This document shows positions 10,835 through 23,438 of a DNA stretch of 64,000 bases, one piece after another (position 1 is the first letter of the stretch; every line of letters starts with the position of its first letter). The position numbers were made by a program, and so were the translations under genes. The stretch lies in the NCBI GenBank assembly GCA_003024785.1, contig PUQB01000450.1:124001-188000 (forward strand). The letters run 5' to 3'. The notes beneath the pieces are model-generated. The model searched no databases and had not been told where the DNA came from. It worked only from the letters and a program-made list of their open reading frames with translations. The stretch is from Selaginella tamariscina (lineage: Eukaryota > Streptophyta > Lycopodiopsida > Selaginellales > Selaginellaceae).

Positions 10835-13800
10835 GTGAAGGAACTAGATAGAGTCATGGTTGATACATTTATGCAGAATCTACTTTCTTTCATTTATAAC
10901 TTGGAAGAAAATGTGGTGTTTAGTAATACAAAAGATGGTGATGATAAACACTTCATGTGGTGGGCGTCCTTAACGAATATGCTTCTAGCTTGCAAAGTGG
11001 CTCCGGAGGTAACCCAAGAAATGACACCAACACAACAAACCAATAAACTTCTTATTATGACACTCTTTAGAATTTTTACCAACATGCTTCATCTCTGTCT
11101 AAACCCTTTTAGCTTCCCTCGTACATAAAAAACATTGCGTGCTCAATGGTACATAGACAATACTTGCATTTAAATCGGTTGCAAGTCCCTTGCCTAACAA
11201 CTTTGTTGATGATGAGGCCCAAGAGTCTCCCAATTAAAAGAAATTTCTATATTATATATACAACATTTACCCTTTATTTTGTGGCATTTGCATCTCAAAT
11301 ATCTTTCATTGGATTGCTAAGCAACAATTGAATTATTCATCCCGAACAAAATGTGCACTTCCATAAGGATGGCCAATCACAACTTTGTTACGAAAACTTA
11401 TGAAGTCTCCAAGTAGTAAACTATTGTAATCGAGAAGCCATAAAATGTTTTCCCCACTTATTGTTCCCTGTTTATGTCTTAGAACAATTTCACCTCCACT
11501 AAAATTTAACTTCTTCTCTGCATGCCATAAACTCCACTCTTTCACTACCCTGAATTGTCCTTAGGGACATGCTATTGGCCAAAACTTTGTTTGTTAAGAA
11601 AATCAATTTACCAAATTCAAATGATCATGATTGAATCCATTCCTCGTCAATGCATACAAGAACACAGTTTTGTGCCTCTGCACGCTTAACTTCTCAGCAA
11701 TTCTAAAGGTTGGTAATGACAACATCATACTAGACACAATTTTGACAAAATAGAATGTAACAAAGATAACCATTAGGAACCAATTGTGTGTAACATTTAC
11801 TCATACTTATTCAATTTAATAATGGAATAAAGAATTTTGAAAATGGATATAATGCCTCTGCTACCTAATGTCATTATAATTTATTACATACTCACTTTCT
11901 TCAATGTATATGGGACCTTTACACATGTTAGCGTTTTCGTACCATAAATGTTTTTCAAAATTGGACAATAGCCAATAGAGCAACATGTTGTTTTTCGTAA
12001 ACAACCATCATTTTGGTGACTTGATAGCATGCTTGCATAAATTTACTGCATGCTAGTTTGCATTAATGTTTATGTCGTCTTTTGTCCACTTTTTAGGTCG
12101 TCTTTTAATATATATTTGATAATGCATTTACTGTCTGGTGGCATCTTATTATTGCACTTGGCAACTAGTCTTATCGTTGTACTTTGTCAACACCAAACAC
12201 TTCTTTTCAATGGGCATCGATGGCTTTCATTTTCTCCTCTTCAGGATTTGTGCACAATCAACATGGAAGATTGATTATTTGTGTCAAACACATTTGAAGG
12301 GCATTCAATATGGTGAAAAAACAAAACCTCTACGCCTTTGTTGTCATCATTGAAGCATATGTTATACACTTAATTGAGAACCCTCTTTTAATAAGTGTTT
12401 TTCGAGTTAATGCTTCATGCTTTGTCATGTCTTCATAGCATGTTGGCCATTCCTTGTTGCTTGCTCGAGTATCCAAAGTAATAAGAGAGTGGATTTGGAC
12501 GTGGTGAAGACTGATTAGCGGAGTGGGATGCCACTTTGTTCAACATACATGAAAAAGAACTCCGTGAATTGTGTGTATCACACTATGTGTGTGCTAAGAC
12601 TGTCTTGTGATTGTCCCTAAGGTTAACAAGATTATCAAGAATTGAATATTTAGAGACAATTCCATGACATGTGAGGATTTTGTGTGGGTTGCAAATTCTA
12701 TTTATAATGTAACCATTCTAGAACATTTCAATTCTACATTAAGTGTAATATATTTAGCCACATTCAACTCATTTAATGCTATCATATTCCATATGTTTTC
12801 CATTTAATTCCTTGCACTATGAAAATTTAATTTTAGGGTTTGTAGTGAACCTTCGTGAGGTAACAAGTTAACTGTCCGGCTCGAATCTGTGGAGGTTTGC
12901 CAAGATTGACCTCAAAACCCTAAGTTGTTGGGTTTAACTTGTGTTGACTTGACTCGATTGTGCTTTGCACTATATTAAAAGGGTAAAGTACTTGGATAAA
13001 GTATCTTAGTACCATCAGTAGGTGTGTTCTTAGAGCTCTAGTGACCTGATTCATTGAGTAAATTTCATGCTCTTATAATAGAATTCTAATTGGCCCTGTA
13101 TGTTCAAACTTCTGAGAGGGAAGAAAAGGAATGTGCAAAGCAAATACAAAAGCCCAACTTCATAGCAAGCTTCTTACATTTTTCATAGCAAGCTTTTATT
13201 GGTAAATTTTCTCACAAAGAAGGCCCAACTTTCTATATGTTAGAGGAGTGTTTAGCCTTGTGTTGGGGGGGAAGCAAATATGAGAGCTCAATTTTCTACA
13301 TCTTAAAGTAGAACTTTGTTTTGTATGTTCAAACTTCTGAAAAGGAAGAGGATGAGGATAGAATTCAGAATGTTTAAGATGAACAATTTAGAGGGAGGGC
13401 TTTTAAGGATTTTAACTAAGTGTTTATGGTTTAGGATGAGAGGATCCAGGCTTTTACTTTGGAACTTTAACTTAAGGGGAGAGCAGGCTTTCTTGTCTTC
13501 TAGGTGAACACAATCAAAAGTGTTGCTCGAGTTCAAGGGGGAGTGGTTAATGGGTTTTATCCTACCTGGGGTGTTGATGGTTCTACATTTGTTGCATAAA
13601 GTATACATCAATCTCAATACATCTTTTAATTATAAAATTATTATCCTTTTAATATGCATATCGTTTTTCTTTCTATATGTTTTCTAATTGCTTACAATTC
13701 AGCAAAGATTAAATACTCTCAGACATAAAATATTATTTTTGAAGAAAAAAATATATTTAAAAATAACTCATCAATCATTGTGATTCCAAAATTAATTTAA

Positions 13801-15129
13801 CATGTAAAAATCTTGGATTAAATGTATTGTCTAAATAAATAAAAGATCCAATCTTATTATGAACAAAACGGAAAGCCAAAAATAAAAAGATAATATCTAA
13901 TATGATAAAAAACATACTCAATATAAATTTCCTTTTTATTTGTTAGTCTGCTCAAATCAATTAGCATGTAACCGTATTAACTCTTGAGGTCCATCAAGTT
14001 GGCAAACGATAGACCTCCTTTCTCCATAGCTTAGCTCCATTTTTAACTTGATTTCCTTAATGTTCATCACTTTATAAATACCCTTGTTCTTTTAATCAAT
14101 CAGTCTTAACATGCTTCCACTCAATGATTAAATCCGTAGTCAAAAAATGCTACGGAAATATTTAATTACTAATTTAATTACTAGTTTACTAATTACTAAT
14201 TTAGTTTAATTATTAATTTGTAGCATTTTTTTACTACGGCATATATCACTGCTTCCACTCGTGAACAATAATCTCACAGCTCCCCACGGCCAACACAGCA
14301 TTGGAACTCCATTACAAGTGTGTTAGAAATGCTCCCACAAAAGAGTGACATGAGGCACCTAGGACGTGATGAATCCTTGCTGCTTTATACTCTCCACAAA
14401 GGCATTATACTTGTCATCCGAAGTCCCTCCAACAGTCGAATGACCCACAGAAACGGCCTTTCATATTCCTTTAGCCAACTCATCGAACTTCAACACATCA
14501 ATGCTTACAAACGAGATGTATAAGACTGACTCTTTCTTTTGAAGATCCAGCCAACCCATACACTGAACAAGCACAAATTAGATATAGATTTTATATACCT
14601 CAAAACAACGTTGGTTGGCCATGTCGAGGAGAAGGGTTGGACCCAGCTCATAAAACAAGAATCACTGTTGCTCTCTTAACAGAGAGAGATCTTTTTATGC
14701 TTGCCTGTCCAAGAGAAAGAGATAGTCAGGAACAGCGCGTCTAACGCCTCTAATGTAGTCCACGGTAGTGGAATTTAACTCTTGCACCCTGTTATAATAA
14801 CTAAGTTAATAGCTTCTTAAGCTAGATTAGTACCTTTAAGAAAGAGATGGTCTCTTCATAAAAGATCTGGAATATGGTACTCAAAAGTATCCCATGTAGC
14901 ACTTCCCTGCCAGAGCACAACTCTCAAAATGCCAAACTTGTCCGCGATACATTGTGTCATACTTATTTCCAAACTTCTAAATGCAACATACGTACTCAAC
15001 TCAAACACATTCGGTTTGTTTTTTTTAGGTCGACTTTTGATTTCATACAGTTTGAACGTAAAGAAAACCTAAATAAACCTTAAAGAAAACATTAAAAAAA
15101 GCCATATTAAAAAGAAAAGAAAATCACAC
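10835..15129. other. gene-poor region, transposon debris suspected
   Basis: A few open frames of 60-105 codons occur (for example 10,835-11,128 plus and 11,333-11,545 minus), but none matches a family I know and none shows splice-linked continuation. Short internal duplications such as two copies of 'tcatagcaagctt' near 13,160-13,195 and two of 'gtatgttcaaacttctga' near 13,100 and 13,324 suggest decayed repeats. Only the small palindromic element at 14,134-14,239 is distinct. Confidence 0.5.
14134..14239. mobile_element. MITE-like element with about 20-bp terminal inverted repeats
   Basis: The left end 'ccgtagtcaaaaaatgctac' and right end 'gtagcatttttttactacgg' are inverted repeats with one or two differences, bounding about 65 bp of AT-rich spacer made of 'aattactaattta' repeats. 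Size and structure fit a small MITE. No clear target duplication was identified. Confidence 0.6.
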
Positions 15130-17360
15130 CACACACAAACATAATTTAATCTTCATCTTTCTCTTCATCGTCAAAATTAAGAGTTGATTCATTGTCCACT
15201 TCCATATTAACAATTAGAATGTTATTAAATTGGTTAAAGACTTCTTTCTCAACTTCTTCAAGGGTATCTTGAACAGTTAAAATACATTCCCACTAAGCCT
15301 TAATATTAATCTCATTCACATTCACTTTCAAGAGCTGCATCTTTTTATTCTTAATGCTCTTCAACAACTTCAAGTTGTTATAACAAAAGATAAGCTTCTC
15401 CATATTCTTTAGAACTAAACATGCTTTACGTTTAGTTTGCATGATGTTCCAAATGCTTCAATTCCTCTCAACAGAAGAATCAGACACTTTTTGGGTAAGA
15501 ACATGAATAACAACTCTTTGTAACTCAAACAAGTCAGTTCCATACTCTAGCCACCATTCCATATGTCAAACATGCATACTTTTTTGTTTTGCAATAGCTT
15601 AAGAGAGCTCCTTAGCCGAACAAATGCGAAAAGCTCTATACTATCGAGTTAGTTTAACGAGCAAGTCAAAGTAATCCCCAATTAAACTCTCAAAATGGTC
15701 ATGTAGATTGATTTTAGCTTCTTTATCCTCAACCACAAAGGATTTGAGCAATGAGCTACACCTTGTAGAAATGTATGCATCATTTTTCAACAACTCTTTA
15801 AAGCACCAAGATTGTTGTGTCTAACTTCTTCTGGAGATAACTTATAGATCAAATGCTTAATAGTATTGACTCTACCTTCATCAAAGATGTCATCCTTTAC
15901 AAGAGAGTTTAGTGTCTCTTGCACATGATCCATCTGCTTAAAGATAAGGCCTATAGTAACTCCTTCTCTATCAATTAATTTCAACACCATTAAAATAGGC
16001 CCTATCAAAGTAAGAATCTGAATGCATTTGGTTCAAAAACTGAGAGTCCTCCTTCGCACCACTAGCATTGCCATGTCTTCCACCAAATATCTAAAACAAT
16101 AAATTGTTGCAAAGCTCTAAACATGTTCTCTTCAACAAGCTGGCTTATCACAATGAAGTTATATGCAAAACGTGTAAACATGCTTTGTCAAGTCTCTAGG
16201 TGCCACCTTTTTAAAAGTAGCAACCAGATTAAGCTTTTTAAGCATGAATGTGACAATGCTTTCATAAGCTTTGACATATGGCTTCACTCGGCCCAACTTT
16301 ACAATGTCCTTTAGCAGCAAATTTAAATAGTCGCAAACACAATGCCCATGTATTACTCAAAAAGTTAGAACCATTATTAGTAATGAATTAAACAATATTC
16401 TCTAGTTCAACATAAAATATAATAGGCTTTAGCTTATTCCATAGCCATGTTTCATTTTCTTTTCATCTAAAGCATCAACAAACTTTAAAAAGACTATTCC
16501 ATGTATTATCACAATAAAGAAGTTGACAATGGATCTTTTCTGAGAGCATTGCCATGCATCAGTTACAATGGTACAACTAAATTTCTTCCAACCATCTCTT
16601 ACAACTTGTAAACAAGCTTGCAAACTCATATACTCTTCATTTAGATGCCTTGTTCAAATTGTTGTAAACTTTAGAGATATAAAATTGTAACTAGGTCATG
16701 CTTTACCAACAGCCACCAAAAGCTCTTTCCACAAAGGATTATTAACAAAACTGAACCTTCTTACTGCAATATCAACCTTAATAGAAGTTTTATTAGTCAA
16801 GTTTGCTTGCACATGTTGAGGAAGATCTCCCTCAAGATGTCTTACATGCAGTAAAACCCTCTGGCATGCTTTCAGAAAAGCTTCTAAGTTCATTAGAGAA
16901 ACCGAATTCCTTGAAGATACCCCAATAGATGCCCGACAAATTTCTTCAGACTGCCCATTTAGGACATTTCCTGCAACCGGAACAGTTTGTTATGGAACAC
17001 TAACTGAAGCTGCCCCGGTTTGGACATGCTGACTAAGAAAGCTAGGGATGGATTCATTGGTCATAGCCACACCAACATTTCCCACATGCTGTTTATGTGA
17101 AGTCTTGAGTAACTTGCCATCCAAGTTTGTGTACTGCACGCACCGCACATTTGCTGTAAACACTGTTCTGGTGGATCACAAGACATATACTCTTTAAAAA
17201 AGAGAGTATGCATCTCCTGATGGACATTGGAGCAACACATGTAAGTATTGCAATAAGGTACATGGAGGAGTTTTGAAGTAGTTAAAAGCACATTTGGCTC
17301 AAGTAATTGAAATGTGCACTTGTCCAATGGCTTTGTCCATGACCTCAAGTATAGTTCTCT
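15130..17360 (-). pseudogene. hAT-type transposase (BED zinc finger, DUF659, hATC), decayed
   Basis: Read on the minus strand the domains come in hAT order. A BED-finger-like part (about 17,100-17,350) contains 'CSNVHQEMHTLFF'. A DUF659 part (about 16,430-16,640) contains 'IVTDAWQ', 'SIVNFF' and 'FLKFVDA'. A middle segment (about 15,787-16,008) reads 'IGPILMVLKLIDREG' and 'GLIFKQMDHVQETL'. The C-terminal dimerisation motif (about 15,420-15,500) reads 'SSVERN' followed by a stop where the family has Trp, then 'KRKACLVLKNMEKLIF'. Stops and frame changes interrupt every part, so it is not functional. No terminal inverted repeats or 8-bp target duplications were found. Confidence 0.8.
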
Positions 17361-18108
17361 CTCTTGATTGTGTGATTATTCCATAACAGGTGTTTCTTCC
17401 TACTCATCTTCACAATATGAAAGATTTGGAATATTTTAAAATATTTCGTATATAATATTTCAGGTTTTAAGAAAGATTAGATATACAATAGACAAATGAT
17501 TATTTAAACATGTTTATCTATGTATGTATACACAAATTTATACGTATGCTTGCTTTGTAATATTAGACCCGTTATTCAAAACAAGCAAGAAGCGTTTAAA
17601 GGAAGGAGTTCCCTTTTGGATAGCAGCAGTTAAAGAAAGAATTTTAAATTCTATATAGATGTGTATGAATGTAAATTCAGAAATATATAAAATGTATTTT
17701 AAATATTTATAATTAACTTATGAAATTAAAAAATTAATTTATTATAATTTATATATGAATATAGTTTCTCTTTATATATAGTGTTTCACTTCTCATTGAT
17801 CTAAAATGTAAATACTATATATTATTATATAATATTCTTTAATTACTTATTCTAGAGCATAAAAATTTAGCTAACACCAGTGGATTCAAAATTTTAATGT
17901 GAACTAGCTATTACTAAACAAATTAATTTGAAATAAAAAACAAGAATTGCGGCTAGTCATTGCATGACCAATTTGTTTATATATAAACGCGACTTTAAGT
18001 CACCGTTCAAGTCAATCTTGGGGACATTGTAGCGACTTGGAAACACAGTCTAGATTTTGAATTTTCAAAAAAGGACATATGCAGGTTGATATTAAATGTA
18101 GTGACATA
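17361..18108. other. AT-rich spacer upstream of the membrane-protein gene
   Basis: No gene is seen. It is mostly A/T runs and should contain the promoter of the downstream gene. A short upstream frame begins at the ATG at 18,109 and ends at TGA at 18,175-18,177, overlapping the proposed start codon at 18,161 in another frame. Confidence 0.5.
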
Positions 18109-18160
18109 ATGGAGATGGCAGGAATCAAAGAAATATCCTCTTACACATTCTTAAGTAGCT

Positions 18161-19660
18161 ATGAAACTGCCCAGTGAAGATACTAGAATTGGCTTGTCCA
18201 TTGCACTGTCTGCAATCCTCTATCTGTTTAGCTATGCTAGTAATATCACCACCATTGTTGAGTATTTTCATGTGGGCAAGCACAACCCATCCATGGTTGG
18301 CGTTTTTGGAGCGTCTGTGGCGTTCTTAAGCTTCGGACATATGATTAATGCACTCATTTTCAAGCTCAAGCTTGGCAGGGGAAACCATCCTGTAAAGGCA
18401 GCTTACTTCTTTCCATTGATCCAGTTATCCAGGCTTGTCAAAGTTGTCAGAAGAACATTTGAATTCAAGGGGTACATTAACAAAGTTTAAACTTCTTCTA
18501 ATCTTCCATGTTTGTAACAGATTTAAATCGCTGCAATCTGAGGAAAAGAGCACATTATTCACTGTAGTTACATTAGCCTTGGATACTGCACCACTTCTAT
18601 ATCTTCAGTTTGTGATGTTCTTTGTTAAGTATGCGCAAGGGAGAGCCTCACGCATCACCCTGCTCTCACTCGTTGCATCTTTCATAGCTGTGACTTATAA
18701 CGGAGGAGCGTCTATCCTGTCGGCAGCAAAGTTCGCTAAGAGACTAAGAGAGAAAGCAGTCATTTTTGCAGCTGGAGGTGACATATATACATAAACCAAT
18801 GTTTTTCTTACACTGAAACTCATCGTTTTCTCAGGCATAAATACTTTTGTGTGCATTTTTCTGAGATGCACCACTTTCGCAGCTACAATTATATGGAAGG
18901 GATGGATTGGGCCACCGAGTTTCATCGCGCTGGTGCTGCTTGTGAACCTCGTTATATTCTGGAAGGTTTATGTGGGAGCCGGTATATGGAAGAGGCTTGG
19001 GCAGACCTTTTCAGCAGCATATGTAAGCCTGTGCATAGGACCGATGTATGCTGCTGTTAGTGAGGGCTTCTCTAACAAGCTTCTCCTGGCCTTCATTCTT
19101 CATCACTTGTATATGATATCGTAGTATTGATCTTGTCTTTCAGAGCTCCTTTCGGTTGGTCCTTTTACTGCAGTCTACTCTTGGCTAGAACCAGACATGC
19201 TAGCTTTCCTTGCAAGTTTTATATTCCAGTTGTAATGCTTTTAGTCGCACTCTGCTTAGCCTCTGTAGCGTGTTACCTTACTGCCAAAGAGAGATGGCAT
19301 ACAAGTATGGATATTCAAGACCTCGAAAGTAATATACCTGTTGACACACAAAGTGTGCCAGAACGCGAAACGGAGGCTGCTGACCCTGGTGGATCCGAGA
19401 TTGACATAGAGGTTAGTGAAGTTGGTAACAAGAGCATTCTTATCAGTGACAACAATGATGTGCAAGAGAAAGCAGAGATAAACAAGTTGTTTCTCGCATT
19501 TGTCACCTGGTTGATCATCATGCGGCTTGTATTCATGTACTCTCTTGTAACACTATACATGTCAACATATATACTGTATATTGCATATGTGATTCTACAT
19601 GCTGAAATGCTCACAATTGCTATCTTGGTGTTCGCCTTTATCATTTCTAATTATCAATAA
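18161..19660 (+). CDS. polytopic membrane protein, XK-related (XKR)-like, 4 exons
   Basis: Exons by eye are 18161-18471, 18521-18777, 18835-19108 and 19141-19660, joined by short GT-AG introns (50, 57 and 32 bp). The spliced frame is open for 453 residues. It has about eight to ten hydrophobic segments, then a polar acidic tail ('ERETEAADPGGSEIDIEVSE'), then one more hydrophobic stretch. Layout resembles XK-related proteins: a first pair of helices with 'SAILYLFSYASN' and 'VEYFHVG', a mid-region 'PLIQLSRLVKVV', then 'LALDTAPLLYLQF' like the XKR 'E-x-APQL-x-LQ' segment, and a late 'GPMYAAVSEG'. XKR proteins are lipid scramblases or their partners, known mainly from animals, so a plant copy would be notable. 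This rests on remembered pattern only. The 32-bp third intron is unusually short. An alternative start at 18,109 would need a frame change near 18,165. Confidence 0.5.
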
Positions 19661-20224
19661 AGAATCAACTCACATAGAACCATACAAATACTATTGATTT
19701 AAGTCAACAATAATCAACTCAATCTTTTTCTAACCAATGAACCTCCCCAGGTTCATCCCTAGGTGTGCTTGAATGAGGTCGATGTTGAACTTCTATAAGT
19801 TTTCTATTTTAGATTTGATCTCTAAGTAAATTTTAAGTCTATAAGGAACTTACACAAATTTGTAATAAACTTCACTCGTTTGCGATGATATTTATTTGTT
19901 TGTGGTCATTGTTCAACCGGAGCTAATCTTTGTTGACTAACTGTTGATTGTATTGACACAAATATTGATCCGCTGTCGATCAATATTGTGGACCCAGTGC
20001 TTGACCTGACCAGCCTTAGAGCGTTGATGACCTTCCACTGACCTCTAATGGCCGATGTTGACTTTATGTCCGTCTCTAATTCATAAACACTGTTCATATC
20101 TGAGTTTAATTAAAACTCGTTGATTCAACTTACTTCAAATTTTAACCAGCCACCTAGAATACATTCAATCATCTTCAAACCCTTATAGTTTGGATTTAAA
20201 TTCCCCTCGAACTTACGGCAGAGA
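19661..20224. other. spacer, no gene seen
   Basis: Nothing recognisable as a gene or RNA was found. The stretch separates the membrane-protein gene from repeat copy B. Confidence 0.5.
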
Positions 20225-20910
20225 ATAAAAACTCCAATTTTCCGGAGGTTAGGCCTCGGGTGTGCTTTTGGCACACTTGGCTAGGTGGCATCCAGGGTTA
20301 AACAACCTAAGGTCACTAGCACAAGCCTTTTTCGTAAGGCACTCGCAAGGTCGTGTACTTAGGGTTTCCAAACTTAACTTTAAGTTAGTAGAATACTTGT
20401 GCTCGCCTACGGCGCACACTTGTGCCTTGCTACGATGCACACTCATGCCTTGCTACGATGCACACTCATGCCCTCCTACGGCACACACTCATGCCCTCCT
20501 ACGGCACACACTCGTGCCTTCACTAAGTACTAACCTTAAGTCTAGGGTATGACTTGGCCACTCAAACCCTTAAGGTTAGTTATGGTTTAGGGCACCCCTT
20601 GTCACCCTAAAGGGGATGAGGGTGATTTTTCAAGGGTTAAGTCACAATGCCTTGGCTTTGTCACGGGGTATGTGCTAAGCATGTCTCCTTAGCATGGTTG
20701 AAGCATAAGTCTATCTAGGTCTTTTGAGGTAAGGATCCTAAAATCTATTCATAATATCCTTTAGGGTTAAGAAGATAGTCATTCTAAAGGACTTAAGGTA
20801 AAATCCTAAGTCTTGTGCCTAATTAGGCATCCGAGTCAAGCTCTAGGGGTTGTCTTGAAAGACTTGGCATTGCTCACATAGGAAATTGATGTTGGAAGGC
20901 CACTTGGTAG
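20225..20910 (-). repeat. dispersed repeat, copy B (inverted)
   Basis: Reverse-complemented, this segment follows copies A and C in order ('cctagagcttgactc', 'gacctagatagact', 'ggtttgagtggccaagtcatacc', 'aagtgtgccaaaagcacac'). It is truncated compared with copy A and carries an internal tandem expansion. Confidence 0.7.
20402..20516. repeat. 23-bp tandem repeat, 5 copies, inside copy B
   Basis: Units such as 'ccttgctacgatgcacactc' plus 'atg' start at 20,402, 20,425, 20,448, 20,471 and 20,494. Pairs of neighbours share variants (tgctacgatgcac versus tcctacggcacac), which indicates stepwise duplication. Copies A and C have only one or two diverged units at the matching place. Confidence 0.9.
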
Positions 20911-21179
20911 TTACGTGTTGCCACGTGTTAACCCTCAAGGTTAAAACTGGTGAAGTTTCACATTTTAAGTTGTAAAGACAGCACACATGCACACGTGCAC
21001 ACACACACACACATGTATACATGAAGTAGTAGCATCAAACTTAGCATACATTTTGTGTGCATGGATGCCTAATACAAAGGAAAATACACATTTCTACACA
21101 CATAAATTACTAAGGCACGATTAATTTTTTTCTTCAGAACTGATCGTTAGACCTCTAGTTTTATCTAATTCCCACTTTG

Positions 21180-21930
21180 AAGTGACCAAGTCTAATTTAA
21201 TTAATGATGACAGGCTTCAGTGTTTTATGGAGCCCATGCAGATGAAGAAATTAATTTTGATGGTGGAGATGTTAATGATGTTGATGATTTCAAGGTTGGT
21301 GGCAAGGTTGTTGAGCAAGTGCGACATTTTGCACAACTAGTTGAGATGAGAGACTCACCATCATGGTGGGTTAAACCACATAGTGTGGCTTGGTGAGATA
21401 GGTTTGTAATGGCATATTATGATGATGATTAGTGGATGAAGCTCTTTCGCATGTCATAAAGGACCTTCAACATGATTTGTGATAAGTTGAAAGATGAGAA
21501 TGCGATACAAACTATTGGGTTGCAGTTTCTATGTTGGTGTGACGCTTTGGAAGATGGTGAGGAATAGTGACTACATTGACATTAGTGAAAAGTTTTTTAT
21601 AGGTACATTAACAATTATAAAGATTTTTGTGGAGATAACAACAGCAATTTGTTCACGATTTTGGTACAAAGGGACCTTCTCACAATTGTAAAGCTAATGC
21701 ATGAGATAGTCAAAGCTTTGATGCACATTTGGTTACCCAACATTATTGGGGCTATTGATTGCACTCATATCGAGATAGTCCAACCATCAACACAAAAACT
21801 GTATCGATTTCTTTAATAGAAAGTAGAAAAATAGTGTGATTGTGCAAGCAATCGTGAATGCACAAAAGAGGTTTATAAATGTGAATGTTGAATTTAGTTA
21901 CTCTTTTTTATTTTGAGACTTACAAGAAGT
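21180..21930 (+). pseudogene. PIF/Harbinger-type (DDE_Tnp_4) transposase remnant
   Basis: Broken frames read in order as 'WWVKPHSVAW', 'MKLFRMS', then 'LPNIIGAIDCTHIEIVQPS', then 'NRK', 'NSVIVQAIVNAQKRFINVNV'. The 'GAIDCTHI' and 'VQA-x-x-x-A' blocks are typical of the PIF/Harbinger DDE nuclease. Several stops and frame changes interrupt it. It lies between repeat copies B and C, so it could be cargo of a composite element, or simply neighbouring debris. Confidence 0.7.
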
Positions 21931-22229
21931 TTCTTTTATAAAAATAGAGAGTGTGCATAACATGTGAGTTTAGAAGAATTGTTCAATTCAAGAAAAGATT
22001 CTAGTAGATATTTGTTAGTATCCCTATTCCTTTAGCCAAAGGCAAAGGGCTAATTGATGTTATGAGAGGGCCCCTAGACATTTTAACTCAATGTCGCTTA
22101 ACTTTTGTTCTACATATTTCATGAATCTTTACTTGAGTGCTTAACTCACTAGGTTACAATTGTGATAGTATTTAACCTGAAGAGCCAACATGTGGCTGCC
22201 AAATGGCCATTTAGCGTTAACACCTTATA

Positions 22230-23027
22230 TGAGCAATGCTAAGTCTTCTAAAATGACCCTAAGAATCTGATTTAGATACATAAACATGCATGAGACTTAG
22301 AATTCCATCCTAAGTCCCCTAGAATGATTATGCTTCAAACCCTAGAGAATAATTTGAAAGGCTTTCTTGCCCAAAAAGACCTAGACAAACTCATGTCTTA
22401 ACCCCACCAAGGAGACGTGTTTCACACTTACTCCCATGACAAAATTAAGGCATCACCCTCACCCGAGAGTACAACTCCTTTAGGGTGATAATAGGTACCT
22501 TAGCCCTTAAGGGTTAAGTGACCAAGTCATACCCTAGATCTAGGGCTAGTACTTAATAAGAACATGAGTGTGCTTCGTAGATGAACACGAGTGTTTTACT
22601 AAATAAATTCTTTAAATTAAGTTTGGATAACCCTAAGTACATGACCTTATGAGTGCCTCATAAAAGGGCATTTGGGTTATTCAACCCTTAAACATGTTCA
22701 CACCCCCAAGGTGAACACCCCCTAACCAAGTGTGTCAATTGGCACACACAATTAGGAGACATAACCTCCCTTGAGTGGATGCCCAAGACTTAACATTCTA
22801 ATGCGAGCATAAGCACGTTTACTTACTAAAGTATCTAACCCCTTGATGTTAAACTCATGACACAACCCCAAAGAGCATGCCTCGGGCATTGTACCGTGTG
22901 TCATTTAACTCAATGCCACATATTCATTTGATACTACTTTTGAAGATGTGGGATATCCTGTCATAGCCCCTCAGACTTTAGATTTCCACATGGTGTCATG
23001 TATAAGCCAATCCTATGAACTTTCAGG
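22230..23027 (+). repeat. dispersed repeat, copy C, left part
   Basis: Colinear with copy A up to the phrase 'gtgggatatcc'. It is then interrupted by a complete LTR retrotransposon whose target duplication (tcagg) forms its last five bases, 23,023-23,027. The copy resumes at about 28,697. Confidence 0.7.
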
Positions 23028-23438
23028 TGTCACAACCCAATACAGAATACAGGATATACTTATAAGCTATGACCTACAGGATATAAGATACAAGATATGG
23101 GATACGGGATACATGATATGCCTACAAGATATACCTATAGGATGTGCTTATAAGATATACGTACAAGATAAGGGACATTATTTTTAGCTCATGCCTAGAT
23201 TAGCTCTTGGAGCATCATTTTTAGCTTATGCCTATATTAGCTCTTGGAGTTGTAAGTATAAAAGCTCCAACCTAATTGTTGTACAATTAGTTACTATCAA
23301 CACTAATCATTCTACGATCATTCTTGTCATGTTCCTTGTTCTTGTTTTGTTCCTTGTTCTTGTTTTGTTCCTTGTTCTTGCCTTGTTCTTGAGTCAAGCC
23401 TCTTTGTTCTTATTTTGGTCTCGGGTTGTGGCTTGACA
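23028..23438 (+). repeat. 5' LTR of the nested gypsy element
   Basis: Begins TGTCA and ends TGACA, an inverted terminal pair. It matches 28,346-28,691 over its whole length, including 'agggacattatttttagctc' and 'ataaaagctccaac'. It is about 65 bp longer than the 3' LTR because of extra 'gatata' phrases and a triplicated 'gttccttgttcttg' unit (23,330-23,390). Confidence 0.93.

Noticed and set aside
10835..11128. 97-codon plus-strand frame
   Set aside because: No recognised domain, no linked exons, and the surroundings are decayed repeats; kept only as part of the gene-poor region.
11333..11545. 70-codon minus-strand frame, considered as transposase
   Set aside because: No DDE, zinc finger or other signature could be seen; too weak to annotate.
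20402..20516. CRISPR-like array
   Set aside because: Units are contiguous without spacers and the setting is eukaryotic; it is a simple tandem repeat.
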